From MR-S7 sp000400995 (GTDB taxonomy: Bacteria; Pseudomonadota; Gammaproteobacteria; Burkholderiales; Burkholderiaceae_C), in the NCBI RefSeq assembly GCF_045291395.1, contig NZ_CP152342.1, positions 4,092,001 through 4,156,000 of the forward strand: a DNA stretch of 64,000 bases, written 5' to 3'. Of this stretch, positions 16,410-27,387 are shown in pieces. The notes below the pieces were generated by a model. That model searched no databases and was not told where the DNA came from. It worked only from the letters and a program-made list of their open reading frames with translations. Every line of letters starts with the position of its first letter. Within the stretch, counting starts at the first letter, position 1. The position numbers and the translations under genes are program-made.

Positions 16410-19022
16410 CTAGCGGCGCCTGCCACGCCGCTTTGCCGATGCCCGGAGGTCGCTGTCAGGCACGGCGGAGAAAGCCAGCCCGCTCTGCACGGCATGCGCC
16501 TCAGGCGGCGCTTCGTGCCGGCCGGTGGCGGCGTCGGCGGCGGCCTCCATGTCGCCCAGCATGCGCGCGATGCGGTCGGCCAGCGCCTCGTTGGTGAGCT
16601 GCTCGCGGAAGCGCTCGACCATGAGCGGGAATGCGAAGGGCCCGGGCCGCGCAAGGGGCGAGAGCACCAGCCGCTGCGCCTGCATGACCTGCAGGGCCGC
16701 GAGCAGCACGGCCACGTCCAGGTCCTGGCTCAGCACTTCCTCGTCGGCTTGGCGCAGCAGCAGGTTGCCCGCGTCGTACTGGCGGAAGACCTCGAAGAAC
16801 AGTTGCGACGAGGCCTGCAACTGCCGCGCGCTGCGCTGCTCGCCGGGGTGGCTCTGGAAGATGAGGCCAGCCACGCGCGCGATTTCGCGGAAGCGCCGGC
16901 GCGCCATCTCGGTGGCGTTGAGGCTGGCGAGCACTTCGCGCAGCAACTCAGCGCGCGTGCCGGCATGCAGCAGGCCGGGCAGCAGCGCAGGCCAGTCGCG
17001 TTCGGTGGCACTGAGGATTTCGAGTCCGTAGTCGTTGACGGCGATGGAGAAGGTGCCCGGCGCCTGCTGCGCCGCGCGCCACGCGAACAGGCTGGCCAGG
17101 CCCAGGTGCGCATGCCGCCCCGCGAACGGGTAGAGGAACAAGTGCCAGCCCTCGCGCGAACGCAGCGTCTCGGCCAGCAGCGTCTCGGGCGTGGGCAGTT
17201 GCGACCAGCGGCGCTGCACGTCGAGCAGGGGCCGCGCGGCGCGCAGCTCGGGGCTGGCGTAGCGGCCGCGCCCGGCCTGCGCGAGCTGGCGCACCATGAA
17301 GTCGGCCAGAACGGCCGACAGCGGCATGCGCGAGCCCGCCCAGCGCGGCACGGTGGGCTTGCGGCGCGGGGCGGCGCGCACGAAGGCCGTCATCTCGCGC
17401 ACGCGCACCAGCTCCAGCACGCGGCCCGCGAAGACGAAGCAGTCGCCGGGCGATAGGCGGGCGATGAATCCCTCTTCCACCGAGCCCAGGCGCGCGCCGC
17501 GCAGCACCTGCACGGTCATGCTCGCATCGCTGACGATGGTGCCGATGTTGGCGCGGTGGCGCCGCGCCAGGCGCGCATCGGGCAGGCGCCAGATGCCGTT
17601 CTCGTCGGGAACAACGCGGCGGTAGTCCGGGTAGGCGGCCAGCGACGGCCCGCCGCGCGCGACGAAGTCCAGGCACCACTGCCAGACCTCAGGTGGCAGA
17701 TCGCGGTAGGCGGCGGTGCGGCGCACCTCGGCATAGAGCGCCTTGGGTTCGAAGCCGCCTCCCAGCGCCACGGTGGCCAGATGCTGCACCAGCACGTCCA
17801 CCGGCTGGCGCGGGCTGCTGCGCATTTCCACGCGGCCCGCGTGCACGGCCGCGCGGGCGGCGGCGGCCTCGACCAATTCCAGGCTGTGCGTGGGCACCAG
17901 CGTGATGCGCGAAGGCCGCCCCGGCGCATGGCCCGAACGCCCGGCGCGCTGCAGGAGGCGCGCCACGCCCTTGGCCGAGCCGATCTGCATCACGCGCTGC
18001 ACGGGCAGGAAGTCCACGCCCAGGTCGAGGCTGCTGGTGCAGACCACCGCGCGCAGGCTGCCGCTCTTGAGCCCCGCCTCCACCCATTCGCGCACCGCGC
18101 GGTCGAGCGAGCCGTGGTGGATGGCGATCTGCCCCGCCCAATCGGGCCGGGCATCGAGCAGCGCCTGGTACCACTGCTCGGCCTGCGAGCGCACATTGAC
18201 GAAGACCAGCGTGGTACCCTCTGCCCCCTCCAGCGCGCGCACCACGGCGGGCAGCATCGACAGGCCCAGGTGGCCGGCCCAGGTGAAGCGCTCGGGCCGT
18301 TCGGGCAGCAGGGTGTCCACCACCAACTGCTTCTCCACCCGCCCGCGCACCAGCAGACCGCCGTCTCGCCCCAGCAGCGCGTGCATGGCCTCGGGCAGGT
18401 TGCCGAGCGTGGCGGACATGCCCCAGACCATGAGGCGCGGGTTCCAGCCCGCGAGGCGCGCAAGCGCGAGCTGCACCTGCACGCCGCGCTTGTTGCCCAG
18501 CAATTCGTGCCACTCGTCGGCCACCACGAGGCGCACGCTGGCGAGCTGCTCGCGCGCATCGGCGCGCGCCAGCAGCAGCGACAGGCTCTCGGGCGTGGTG
18601 ACCAGCACTGTGGGCAGCCGCCGCGCCTGCGCGCTGCGCTCGGCGCTGCCGGTGTCGCCGGTGCGCGCGGCGATGCTCCAGTGCGGGGCCAGGGCTTGCA
18701 GCGGTGCGGAGAGGGCGCGCAGCGTGTCGGCGGCCAGGGCGCGCATGGGCGTGATCCACAGCACGGTGAGCGGTGGCGCTTTGTTTTTGATAGCTGGTTG
18801 CGCTTGCTGGATAAGCGCTGGAGGCTGTTTTTGCTTGGAATTCGCGAACGCCTCCAGCGCACCCAGCCAGACGGCGTAGGTCTTGCCCGCGCCGGTGGTG
18901 GCATGCAGCATCCCGGAGCGGCCGCGCGCGATGGCGCGCCACACCTGCTGCTGGAATGCAAACGGCTGCCAGCCGCGCTCGGCGAGCCAGGCTTGGGCAT
19001 GGGGGAAGCGGGTGGCGGCCAT
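16410..19022 (-). CDS. Ligase-associated Lhr-like DEXH helicase
   Basis: An 870-residue superfamily 2 helicase of the Lhr-core type. The Walker A motif is TTGAGKT (Lys47), followed by TPMRALAAD (motif Ia), VVTTPESLSLL-like motif Ib, VADEWHELLG (motif II), SATLGNLPEA (motif III) and QRAGRSGH (motif VI). The C-terminal half is the Lhr winged-helix and beta region. Residues of about 63-81 are encoded by repeat copy R4, inserted in frame between motifs I and Ia without breaking the gene. The ATG at 19022 is preferred over an upstream TTG. The upstream neighbour is the ligase, 78 bases away with repeat R5 between. Confidence 0.93.
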   Translation of the reverse strand: MAATRFPHAQAWLAERGWQPFAFQQQVWRAIARGRSGMLHATTGAGKTYAVWLGALEAFANSKQKQPPALIQQAQPAIKNKAPPLTVLWITPMRALAADTLRALSAPLQALAPHWSIAARTGDTGSAERSAQARRLPTVLVTTPESLSLLLARADAREQLASVRLVVADEWHELLGNKRGVQVQLALARLAGWNPRLMVWGMSATLGNLPEAMHALLGRDGGLLVRGRVEKQLVVDTLLPERPERFTWAGHLGLSMLPAVVRALEGAEGTTLVFVNVRSQAEQWYQALLDARPDWAGQIAIHHGSLDRAVREWVEAGLKSGSLRAVVCTSSLDLGVDFLPVQRVMQIGSAKGVARLLQRAGRSGHAPGRPSRITLVPTHSLELVEAAAARAAVHAGRVEMRSSPRQPVDVLVQHLATVALGGGFEPKALYAEVRRTAAYRDLPPEVWQWCLDFVARGGPSLAAYPDYRRVVPDENGIWRLPDARLARRHRANIGTIVSDASMTVQVLRGARLGSVEEGFIARLSPGDCFVFAGRVLELVRVREMTAFVRAAPRRKPTVPRWAGSRMPLSAVLADFMVRQLAQAGRGRYASPELRAARPLLDVQRRWSQLPTPETLLAETLRSREGWHLFLYPFAGRHAHLGLASLFAWRAAQQAPGTFSIAVNDYGLEILSATERDWPALLPGLLHAGTRAELLREVLASLNATEMARRRFREIARVAGLIFQSHPGEQRSARQLQASSQLFFEVFRQYDAGNLLLRQADEEVLSQDLDVAVLLAALQVMQAQRLVLSPLARPGPFAFPLMVERFREQLTNEALADRIARMLGDMEAAADAATGRHEAPPEAHAVQSGLAFSAVPDSDLRASAKRRGRRR
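18783..18832 (+). repeat. Dispersed hairpin repeat, copy R4 (inside the helicase gene)
   Basis: Plus-oriented copy, antisense to the gene: TTTTTGATAGCTGGTT, stem GCGCTTG / TAAGCGC around CTGGA with one G-T wobble, then TGGAGGCTG. It is translated in frame as a glutamine/alanine-rich stretch. Confidence 0.85.
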
Positions 19023-19033
19023 GGGTTCAAGTG

Positions 19034-19083
19034 CCAAATTGGCCTCCAGCGCTTATCCAGCAAGCGCAATCAGCTATCAAAAG
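19034..19083 (-). repeat. Dispersed hairpin repeat, copy R5
   Basis: Minus-oriented copy between ligase and helicase genes, in the sense direction of the operon. The minus strand reads ATAGCTGATT, stem GCGCTTG / TAAGCGC with loop CTGGA, then TGGAGGCCAATTT, ending 12 bases before the helicase ATG; GGAGG may not be spaced to serve that start. Confidence 0.88.
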
Positions 19084-19100
19084 AGGAGTTTCGGCATGCA

Positions 19101-20759
19101 TCATGGCAAGGGCAGCAATGCCGCCAGCGTCTGCAGCGTGTCCGCCTCGTCCACCGGCTTGTCCTCGCGCCAGCGCAGCATGCGCGGGAAGCGCACGGCG
19201 ATGCCGCTTTTGTGTCGGCTGCTGCGCGCGATGCCCTCGAAGCCCAGCTCGAACACCAGCGTGGGCCGCACGCTGCGCACGGGGCCGAAGCTCTCCACCG
19301 TGGTCTTGCGGATGATGGCGTCCACGCGCGCCATTTCGGCATCGGTGAGGCCCGAATACGCCTTGGCGAAGGGCACGAGCGTGCGGCCTTCTTCCCCGGG
19401 CGGGCCGCTCCACACGGCGAAGGTGTAGTCGCTGTAGAGGCTGGCGCGCCGCCCATGGCCGCGCTGCGCGTAGATGAGCACGGCATCGACGCTCAGGGGG
19501 TCGATCTTCCATTTCCACCAGGTGCCCACGTCCTTGGTGCGGCCCACGCCGTAGCGCGCGGCGCGGCCCTTGAGCATCATGCCCTCCACGCCGCGTTCGC
19601 GCGCGGCCTCGCGCTGGCATGCGAGGTCGGCCCAATCGGCGCCCATGAGTACGGGGCTGGCGATGAGCGCGGGGTGGGCCGCGCGGGCGACCAGCGCATC
19701 CAGCCGCGCGCGGCGCGCCTGCAGGGGCAGGCCGCGCAGGTCCTCGCCGCCTTCTTCCAGCAGGTCGTAGGCCAGCAGCGCGACGGGCAGCTCGCGCAGG
19801 ATCTTGGGGCCGAGGGTCTTGCGGCCGATGCGCTTTTGCAGGTCGGCGAAGGGGCGGGCACGTTCGCCGTGCCAGACGACGATCTCGCCGTCGATCACCG
19901 TGCCCGCGGACAGGGCCTCCATGCCCATGGCCTGGAGTTCGGGGAAGCGGTCGCTCACCAGCTCCTCTCCGCGCGTCCAGAGCCATGCACCGCCTTCGTC
20001 GCCCGCGCCGCGGCGCACGAGCTGGGCGCGGATGCCGTCCCATTTCCATTCCACGATCCAGTCCGCGGGCGGGCCGAGCGCGTCATCGAAACGGTCCACG
20101 GGCAGCGCCAGGGGATGGGCGAGGAAGAACGGGTACGGATGGCCCTGCAGGGCCGCGCCGTCTTCCTCGAGCGACACGAGGCGCAGGTAGTCCGCCGCGC
20201 CGGGCTGCGCGCCCACGCCGGTGTAGCCCATGAGGCGCTGCGCGATGCGCTTGGCATCCACCCCGCTCACCGCCGCGAGCGCCTGCGTGACCTGCAGGCG
20301 CGACACGCCCACGCGGAATGCACCCGTGATGAGCTTGAAATAGACCAGCCGCTCCTCGGGCGCCAGGCGCTGCCACTGCGTGCGCAGGCGCTCGGCCTGG
20401 GTGTCGGGCGAGAGGCCGCGCAGCGGCAGCAGGTGTTCGCGCATCCACTGCGCCAGGCCCAGCGGCGGCGCCTCGGCGACGGGCGGGGGCAGCAGCAGCG
20501 CGATGGTTTCGGCGAGGTCGCCCACGGCTTCGTAGCTTTCGTCGAACAGCCATTCGGGCAGCCCCGCCGCCTCGCGCGCCACGGCGCGCAGCCATTTGGT
20601 GGGCACGAGCTGGCGCGGCTTGCCGCCCGCGAGGAAGTACACGGCCCAGGCGGCGTCCTCGGGCGGTGCATGCTGCAGGTAGCCGCGCAGCGCGGCCTGC
20701 TTGGCGAGGCTGGAGGTGCTGGCGTCCAGCGCCTGGTAGAGCGCGGCGAAGGCTTTCAT
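19101..20759 (-). CDS. ATP-dependent DNA ligase (LigB/LigC-like, ligase-associated set)
   Basis: A 552-residue ATP-dependent DNA ligase. An N-terminal DNA-binding domain (about 1-200) precedes the adenylation domain with the AMP-lysine motif KWDG (Lys239), then DGEIV, GVEGMMLK and KWK of the later motifs, and a C-terminal OB domain with RFPR. Such ligases seal nicks using ATP and here sit in a repair operon with a helicase, exonuclease and PdeM. The ATG at 20759 overlaps the exonuclease stop by four bases (ATGA), indicating translational coupling. Confidence 0.94.
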   Translation of the reverse strand: MKAFAALYQALDASTSSLAKQAALRGYLQHAPPEDAAWAVYFLAGGKPRQLVPTKWLRAVAREAAGLPEWLFDESYEAVGDLAETIALLLPPPVAEAPPLGLAQWMREHLLPLRGLSPDTQAERLRTQWQRLAPEERLVYFKLITGAFRVGVSRLQVTQALAAVSGVDAKRIAQRLMGYTGVGAQPGAADYLRLVSLEEDGAALQGHPYPFFLAHPLALPVDRFDDALGPPADWIVEWKWDGIRAQLVRRGAGDEGGAWLWTRGEELVSDRFPELQAMGMEALSAGTVIDGEIVVWHGERARPFADLQKRIGRKTLGPKILRELPVALLAYDLLEEGGEDLRGLPLQARRARLDALVARAAHPALIASPVLMGADWADLACQREAARERGVEGMMLKGRAARYGVGRTKDVGTWWKWKIDPLSVDAVLIYAQRGHGRRASLYSDYTFAVWSGPPGEEGRTLVPFAKAYSGLTDAEMARVDAIIRKTTVESFGPVRSVRPTLVFELGFEGIARSSRHKSGIAVRFPRMLRWREDKPVDEADTLQTLAALLPLP

Positions 20760-21799
20760 GGCGGGGGTTCCGCAGGCGCGGCGGCGTCGGCAGGCCCTTC
20801 GTCCTCGTCGCCGTATTCGGTGCGGAACGCCTGCGCGTCGAGCCCCTGCTCGCGCAGCCAGCGCACCATGACGGCCACGCTGCCGTGGGTGACGAACACC
20901 TGCCCGGCCCCCGTGGCGGCGATGGCGGCCTGCAGCCCCGGCCAGTCGGCATGGTCGGAGAGCACGAAGCCCCGGTCCACCCCGCGCCGCCGGCGCGTGC
21001 CGCGCAGCCGCATCCAGCCGCTGGCGAAGGCGTCCGCATGGCGCGGAAAGCGGCGCATCCACGGCGTGCCCTGAGCCGAGGGCGGCGCGAGCACCAGCGC
21101 CTGGCGCAGCGTGGCGGCGTCCAGCCCCGCGTCGGTGGCGTGGCGCGTGGGCGGCAGCGCCACGCCCGCGGCGCGGTAGGCGGCGTTGAGCGGCTCCACC
21201 GCGCCATGCACGAGGATCGGGCCGATGCCCGCATCCACCCCTTGCAGGATGCGCTGCGCCTTGCCGAAGGCGTAGCAGAACAGCACGGAGGGCCGTCCCT
21301 CGGCGGCATTGGCCTGCCACCAGGCGTTCACCTCGGCCCACAGCGCGGCCTGTTCGGGCCAGCGGTAGATGGGCAGGCCGAAGGTGGATTCGGTGATGAA
21401 GGTGTCGCAGCGCACCGGCTCGAACGGCGCGCAGGTGCCGTCGGCGTCGAGCTTGTAGTCGCCCGAGGCGACCCAGACGCGCCCGCCGTGCTCCATGCGC
21501 ACCTGCGCCGATCCGAGCACGTGGCCGGCCGGGTGCAGCGAGATGCGCACGCCCCGGTGCTCGATGGCCGCCCCGTAGGGCAGGGTCTGCAAAGTGATGT
21601 CATCCCCCAGGCGCGCGCGCAGCACGCCGGCGCTGTCCTCGTGCGCGAGGTAGTGCGCATGGCCGCGCCGCGCGTGGTCGCCGTGCGCGTGGGTGATGAC
21701 CGCGCGCTCCACGGGGCGCCAGGGGTCGATGTAGAAATCGCCGGGCGGGCAATACAGGCCCTCGGGCCGGGCCACGACCAGGTCGGTGGGATTCGCCAT
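20756..21799 (-). CDS. Ligase-associated metallo-beta-lactamase exonuclease
   Basis: A 347-residue protein of the beta-lactamase/beta-CASP type found beside ATP-dependent ligases. The metal motif is THAHGDHARRG (residues 36-46), followed by HPAGHVLGSAQ, SGDYK and ESTFGLP, and late LSDHADW and THGS. Relatives are DNA 3'-end processing enzymes. It is the first gene of the operon, and the next gene begins within its stop codon. No promoter consensus is clear in the 100 bases upstream, which are shared with the ATP synthase terminator. Confidence 0.9.
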   Translation of the reverse strand: MANPTDLVVARPEGLYCPPGDFYIDPWRPVERAVITHAHGDHARRGHAHYLAHEDSAGVLRARLGDDITLQTLPYGAAIEHRGVRISLHPAGHVLGSAQVRMEHGGRVWVASGDYKLDADGTCAPFEPVRCDTFITESTFGLPIYRWPEQAALWAEVNAWWQANAAEGRPSVLFCYAFGKAQRILQGVDAGIGPILVHGAVEPLNAAYRAAGVALPPTRHATDAGLDAATLRQALVLAPPSAQGTPWMRRFPRHADAFASGWMRLRGTRRRRGVDRGFVLSDHADWPGLQAAIAATGAGQVFVTHGSVAVMVRWLREQGLDAQAFRTEYGDEDEGPADAAAPAEPPP

Positions 21800-21857
21800 G
21801 GCCCATGCTAGGGCGGGCCGGCTCGCCGCCGCGTCGGACGCCGCCGCGGCACGGGCG

Positions 21858-21881
21858 AAAAAAGCCGCCCTGAAGGCGGCT
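21858..21881 (-). terminator. Terminator of the ATP synthase operon
   Basis: On the minus strand AGCCGCC pairs with GGCGGCT around a five-base loop and is followed by six T residues. It lies 23 bases after the atpC stop. Confidence 0.9.
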
Positions 21882-21903
21882 GGCTGGCATCCCTGGAAGG
21901 GAA

Positions 21904-22320
21904 TCAGCGCTTCTGGCGGTACTTGCGCAGCGCGGCGATCTGGGCGGCCATGACGGCCAGCTCGGACTGTGCCTTGGCCAGGTCGATCTCGCTCCTGGCG
22001 TTCTTGAGGGCCTCCTCGGCGGACGCCTTGGCTTCCTCGGCCTTCTGGTCGTCCAGGTCCTTGCCGCGGATGGCGGTGTCGGACAGCACGGTCACGCGGT
22101 CGGGCTGCACTTCGAGGATGCCGCCGGCCACGAAGACGAATTCCTCGTTGCCGTCGGCCATCTCGATGCGCACCGAGCCGGGCTTGATGCGGGTGATCAG
22201 CGGCGTGTGCTTGGGCAGGATGCCCAGCTCGCCCGCCTCGCCGGGCAGCGCGACGAAGCGCGCCTCGCCGGAGAAGATGGACTCTTCGGCACTGACCACG
22301 TCGACGTGGATGGTGTTCAT
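21904..22320 (-). CDS. atpC: ATP synthase epsilon subunit
   Basis: A 138-residue epsilon subunit of the F1 central stalk, which turns with gamma and damps ATP hydrolysis. The beta-sandwich has GEARFVALPGEAGELGILP and HTPLITRIKPG, and a two-helix C-terminal part follows. The ATG at 22320 aligns with family starts. It is the last gene of the operon. Confidence 0.97.
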   Translation of the reverse strand: MNTIHVDVVSAEESIFSGEARFVALPGEAGELGILPKHTPLITRIKPGSVRIEMADGNEEFVFVAGGILEVQPDRVTVLSDTAIRGKDLDDQKAEEAKASAEEALKNARSEIDLAKAQSELAVMAAQIAALRKYRQKR

Positions 22321-22401
22321 CTTTGCTCCTTGCAAAAGGGGATGGGCAAGCCTTTCAGAACCGGGGCCGGCGGGCGTCGTGGACGGCCGGCCCTGCGGTC
22401 A

Positions 22402-23808
22402 TCAGGCCACCTTCTTCGCCTTTTCGAAGGCTTCGTCGATGGTGCCGACCATGTAGAACGCCTGCTCGGGCAGGTGGTCGCATTCGCCGGCCACGATCAT
22501 CTTGAAGCCGCGGATGGTCTCGGCCAGCGAGACGTACTTGCCGGGCGAGCCCGTGAACACTTCGGCCACGTGGAACGGCTGCGACAGGAAGCGCTGGATC
22601 TTGCGGGCGCGGGCCACGGCCAGCTTGTCTTCGGGTGCCAGTTCGTCCATGCCCAGGATGGCGATGATGTCGCGCAGTTCCTTGTAGCGCTGCAGCGTGC
22701 CCTGCACGTCGCGGGCCACCTTGTAGTGCTCTTCACCGACGACCTGCGGGTCGAGCTGGCGGCTGGTGGAGTCCAGCGGGTCCACGGCGGGGTAGATACC
22801 CAGCGAAGCGATGTCGCGCGACAGCACCACGGTGGAGTCCAAGTGGGCGAAGGTCGTGGCGGGCGAGGGGTCGGTCAAGTCGTCCGCGGGCACGTACACG
22901 GCCTGGATCGAGGTGATCGAGCCGACCTTGGTGGAGGTGATGCGCTCTTGCAGGCGGCCCATTTCCTCGGCCAGCGTCGGCTGGTAGCCCACGGCGGAGG
23001 GCATGCGGCCCAGCAGGGCGGACACTTCGGTACCGGCCAGCGTGTAGCGGTAGATGTTGTCCACGAAGAACAGCACGTCGCGGCCTTCGTCGCGGAACGA
23101 CTCGGCGATGGTCAGGCCGGTCAGGGCCACGCGCAGACGGTTGCCCGGGGGCTCGTTCATCTGGCCGTAGACCATGGCCACCTTGGACTCGCCCAGGTTC
23201 TCCAGGTTCACGACGCCGGAGTCGGCCATCTCGTGGTAGAAGTCGTTGCCCTCGCGGGTACGCTCGCCCACGCCGGCGAACACGGACAGACCCGAGTGCG
23301 CCTTGGCGATGTTGTTGATGAGCTCCATCATGTTCACGGTCTTGCCCACGCCGGCGCCGCCGAACAGGCCCACCTTGCCGCCCTTGGCGAACGGGCAGAC
23401 CAGGTCGATCACCTTGATGCCGGTTTCGAGCAGCTCCTGCGAGGGGCTCAGCTCGTCATAAGCGGGCGCCTTGCGGTGGATGGAAGCCGTGAGGGCCTGG
23501 TCCACGGGGCCGCGCTCGTCGATGGGGTTGCCCAGCACGTCCATGATGCGGCCCAGGGTGGCCTTGCCCACGGGCACGGTGATGGGGGCTGCGGTGTTGG
23601 TGACCATCAGGCCGCGCTTCAGACCGTCGGACGAGCCGAGGGCGATGGTACGCACCACGCCGTCGCCGAGCTGCTGCTGCACTTCCAGCGTCAGGGCCGA
23701 GCCTTCGAGCTTGAGGGCGTCGTACACCTTTGGCATCTGGTCGCGCGGGAACTCCACGTCCACCACGGCGCCGATACATTGAACAATCTTGCCTTGCACT
23801 TGAGCCAT
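22402..23808 (-). CDS. atpD: ATP synthase beta subunit
   Basis: The 468-residue catalytic subunit of F1. The P-loop is GGAGVGKTV, and GERTREGND, DEGRDVLFFVDNIYR and ALLGRMPSAVGYQPTL are the catalytic and arm segments expected. I chose MAQVQGKIVQ at 23808; an in-frame start 15 codons earlier adds an unlikely extension. Neighbours are gamma upstream and epsilon downstream. Confidence 0.98.
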   Translation of the reverse strand: MAQVQGKIVQCIGAVVDVEFPRDQMPKVYDALKLEGSALTLEVQQQLGDGVVRTIALGSSDGLKRGLMVTNTAAPITVPVGKATLGRIMDVLGNPIDERGPVDQALTASIHRKAPAYDELSPSQELLETGIKVIDLVCPFAKGGKVGLFGGAGVGKTVNMMELINNIAKAHSGLSVFAGVGERTREGNDFYHEMADSGVVNLENLGESKVAMVYGQMNEPPGNRLRVALTGLTIAESFRDEGRDVLFFVDNIYRYTLAGTEVSALLGRMPSAVGYQPTLAEEMGRLQERITSTKVGSITSIQAVYVPADDLTDPSPATTFAHLDSTVVLSRDIASLGIYPAVDPLDSTSRQLDPQVVGEEHYKVARDVQGTLQRYKELRDIIAILGMDELAPEDKLAVARARKIQRFLSQPFHVAEVFTGSPGKYVSLAETIRGFKMIVAGECDHLPEQAFYMVGTIDEAFEKAKKVA

Positions 23809-23836
23809 TTTTTGCTCCAGAAATTTGTGAAACCGG

Positions 23837-24703
23837 TTAGACGGCTGCCGCACCCGCGACGATCTCCGAAAGTTCCTTCGTGATCGCGGCTTGGCGCGTC
23901 TTGTTGTAGACCAGCTTGAGCTCGTTGATGACGTTGCCCGCGTTGTCGGTGGCGGCCTTCATGGCCACCATGCGCGCCGACTGCTCCGAGGCCATGTTCT
24001 CGGCCACGGCCTGGTAGATCAGCGACTCGACGTAGCGCACGAGCAGCTCGTCGATCACGGTCTGCGCATCGGGCTCGTAGATGTAGTCCCAGCCGTGCTC
24101 GGTCTTCTCGGCCTGCATCTTCTCGGACGAGAGGGGCAGCAACTGCTCCACCACCGATTCCTGCTTCATGGTGTTGATGAACTTGGTGTACGAGAGGTAC
24201 ACCGCGTTGATCTTGCCTTCGGCGTAAGCGTCGAGCAGCACCTTGACGGGGCCGATGAGCTTCTCGAGATGCGGCGTGTCGCCCAGGCCCGTGACGTGCG
24301 AGACCACCTTGGCGCCGACGCGGTTCAGGAAGCCCAGGCCCTTGTTGCCGATGGCCACCGCCTGCGTTTCCACGCCAGCCGACTGCAACTCGCGCAGCTT
24401 GGCCGTCACGGCGCGCAGCACGTTGGTGTTCATGCCGCCGCACAGCCCCTTGTCCGTCGTCACCACGATGACGCCCGCCGCCTTCGCGTCGTTCGTCTTC
24501 ATGAAGGGATGGACGTACTCGGGGTTGGCATGGCCGAGGTTGGCGGCGATGTTGCGCACCTTCTCCGCGTACGGACGGGCCGCACGCATGCGATCCTGCG
24601 CCTTGCGCATCTTGGACGCGGCCACCATTTCCATGGCCTTGGTGATCTTCTTGGTGTTCTCCACCGATTTGATCTTGCCGCGTATTTCCTTGCCTGCTGC
24701 CAT
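23837..24703 (-). CDS. atpG: ATP synthase gamma subunit
   Basis: A 288-residue gamma subunit, the rotating shaft of F1. It starts MAAGKEIRGKIKSVENTKKITKAMEMVAASKMRKAQ-like (N-terminal helix, split here only for description), has TDKGLCGGMN in the central domain and ends with the paired helix YNKTRQAAITKELSEI. Length and both terminal helices are normal. It lies between alpha and beta. Confidence 0.97.
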   Translation of the reverse strand: MAAGKEIRGKIKSVENTKKITKAMEMVAASKMRKAQDRMRAARPYAEKVRNIAANLGHANPEYVHPFMKTNDAKAAGVIVVTTDKGLCGGMNTNVLRAVTAKLRELQSAGVETQAVAIGNKGLGFLNRVGAKVVSHVTGLGDTPHLEKLIGPVKVLLDAYAEGKINAVYLSYTKFINTMKQESVVEQLLPLSSEKMQAEKTEHGWDYIYEPDAQTVIDELLVRYVESLIYQAVAENMASEQSARMVAMKAATDNAGNVINELKLVYNKTRQAAITKELSEIVAGAAAV

Positions 24704-24721
24704 GATGGCTCCTCGTCCGGT

Positions 24722-26281
<1,560 letters not shown>

Positions 26282-26324
26282 GACTCTTTCCTTCTTTCTT
26301 TAAATAGCCGAAACCTCCAGCCGC

Positions 26325-26867
26325 TCAGGCCGTGAGGGCCGCTTTCATTTGTTCCAGACGGGCCTTGACGGAAGTGTCGAGCACCTCATCGCCCACCACC
26401 ACGCGCACGCCGCCGATCAGCGTCTCGTCCTGTTGCACGGAGAGATTGAGCTTGCGGCCGAAGCGCTTTTGCAGCGTGATGCCGAGGTCGGCCAACGCTT
26501 GCGCATCCAGCGGGAAGGCGCTGTACACCACGGCATCCGAGGAGCCGTTGCTGCGATTGACCAGTGCGCGAAATTGGGCCGCGATTTCGGGCAGCGCCTG
26601 CACGCGGCCGTTGTCGATCACGGTGCGCAGGAAGTTCTGGGCCAGATCGGGCAACGCCGAGCGGGCCACGCCCGCGATGACGTCGAACACCTGGTTCGTC
26701 GTCACCTTCGGGTTGTCTGCCAGCTGGCGCAATTGGGGATTGGCGGCAATCGCCGCCAGCTCGTCCACCCAGGCTGCGGCGCCGTTCAGGTCAGCACCGG
26801 CTTTGTCGGTGCAGGCCTTGTACAGCGCCTCGGCGTAAGGGCGGGCAATGGTGGCGAGTTCTGCCAT
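26325..26867 (-). CDS. atpH: ATP synthase delta subunit
   Basis: A 180-residue delta subunit that ties F1 to the peripheral stalk. The N-terminal ATIARPYAEALYKA helix and the C-terminal DETLIGGVRVVVGDEVLDTSVKARL segment are typical. It starts 11 bases after the b-subunit stop. Confidence 0.96.
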   Translation of the reverse strand: MAELATIARPYAEALYKACTDKAGADLNGAAAWVDELAAIAANPQLRQLADNPKVTTNQVFDVIAGVARSALPDLAQNFLRTVIDNGRVQALPEIAAQFRALVNRSNGSSDAVVYSAFPLDAQALADLGITLQKRFGRKLNLSVQQDETLIGGVRVVVGDEVLDTSVKARLEQMKAALTA

Positions 26868-26878
26868 TGGATGCTCCC

Positions 26879-27349
26879 TTACAGCTCGGTCTTCAGGCGG
26901 TTCAGCAGATCGGCATGGACACCGGCATTGACTTCCTTGCGGAGAATCTGCTCGGCGCCCTTGACGGCCAGCGCGGCCACCTGCTCGCGCAGGGCTTCGC
27001 GGGCGGTGACCGCCTGCTGCTCGGCCTCGGCGCGGGCGGCGGCGACAATCTTGTTGCCTTCGTCGGTGGCGCGTGCCTTGGCCTCTTCGATGATGGCCTG
27101 CGCGCGGCGCTCGGCATCGGCCAGGCGCGTCGCGGTTTCGTTGCTGGCGGCGGCCAGTTCCTGCTTCACGCGCTGGTCGGCAGCGGCGAGCTCGGTCTTG
27201 GCACGGTCGGCAGCGGCGAGACCATCGGCGATTTTCTGGGCTCGTTCATCCAGCGCCTTCGCGATCGGGGGCCACACGAACTTCATCGTGAACAGCACCA
27301 GGATCAGGAAGACGATGGCCTGAACGAACAGGGTCGCGTTGATACTCAC
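26879..27349 (-). CDS. atpF: ATP synthase b subunit
   Basis: A 156-residue peripheral-stalk subunit of Fo. One N-terminal membrane helix (residues about 5-27) is followed by a long alanine/glutamate-rich helix that dimerises, ending in ILRKEVNAGVHADLLNRLK. The length is the bacterial norm. Confidence 0.97.
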   Translation of the reverse strand: MSINATLFVQAIVFLILVLFTMKFVWPPIAKALDERAQKIADGLAAADRAKTELAAADQRVKQELAAASNETATRLADAERRAQAIIEEAKARATDEGNKIVAAARAEAEQQAVTAREALREQVAALAVKGAEQILRKEVNAGVHADLLNRLKTEL

Positions 27350-27387
27350 GGCAACACCTTTCTATTCGTTGGCGTTGATCGGAGTGC

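Noticed and set aside
17556..21074. A long plus-strand open frame opposite the helicase and ligase
   Set aside because: It spans two real, motif-bearing genes and an intergenic repeat with low-complexity composition, so it is a codon-bias artefact.
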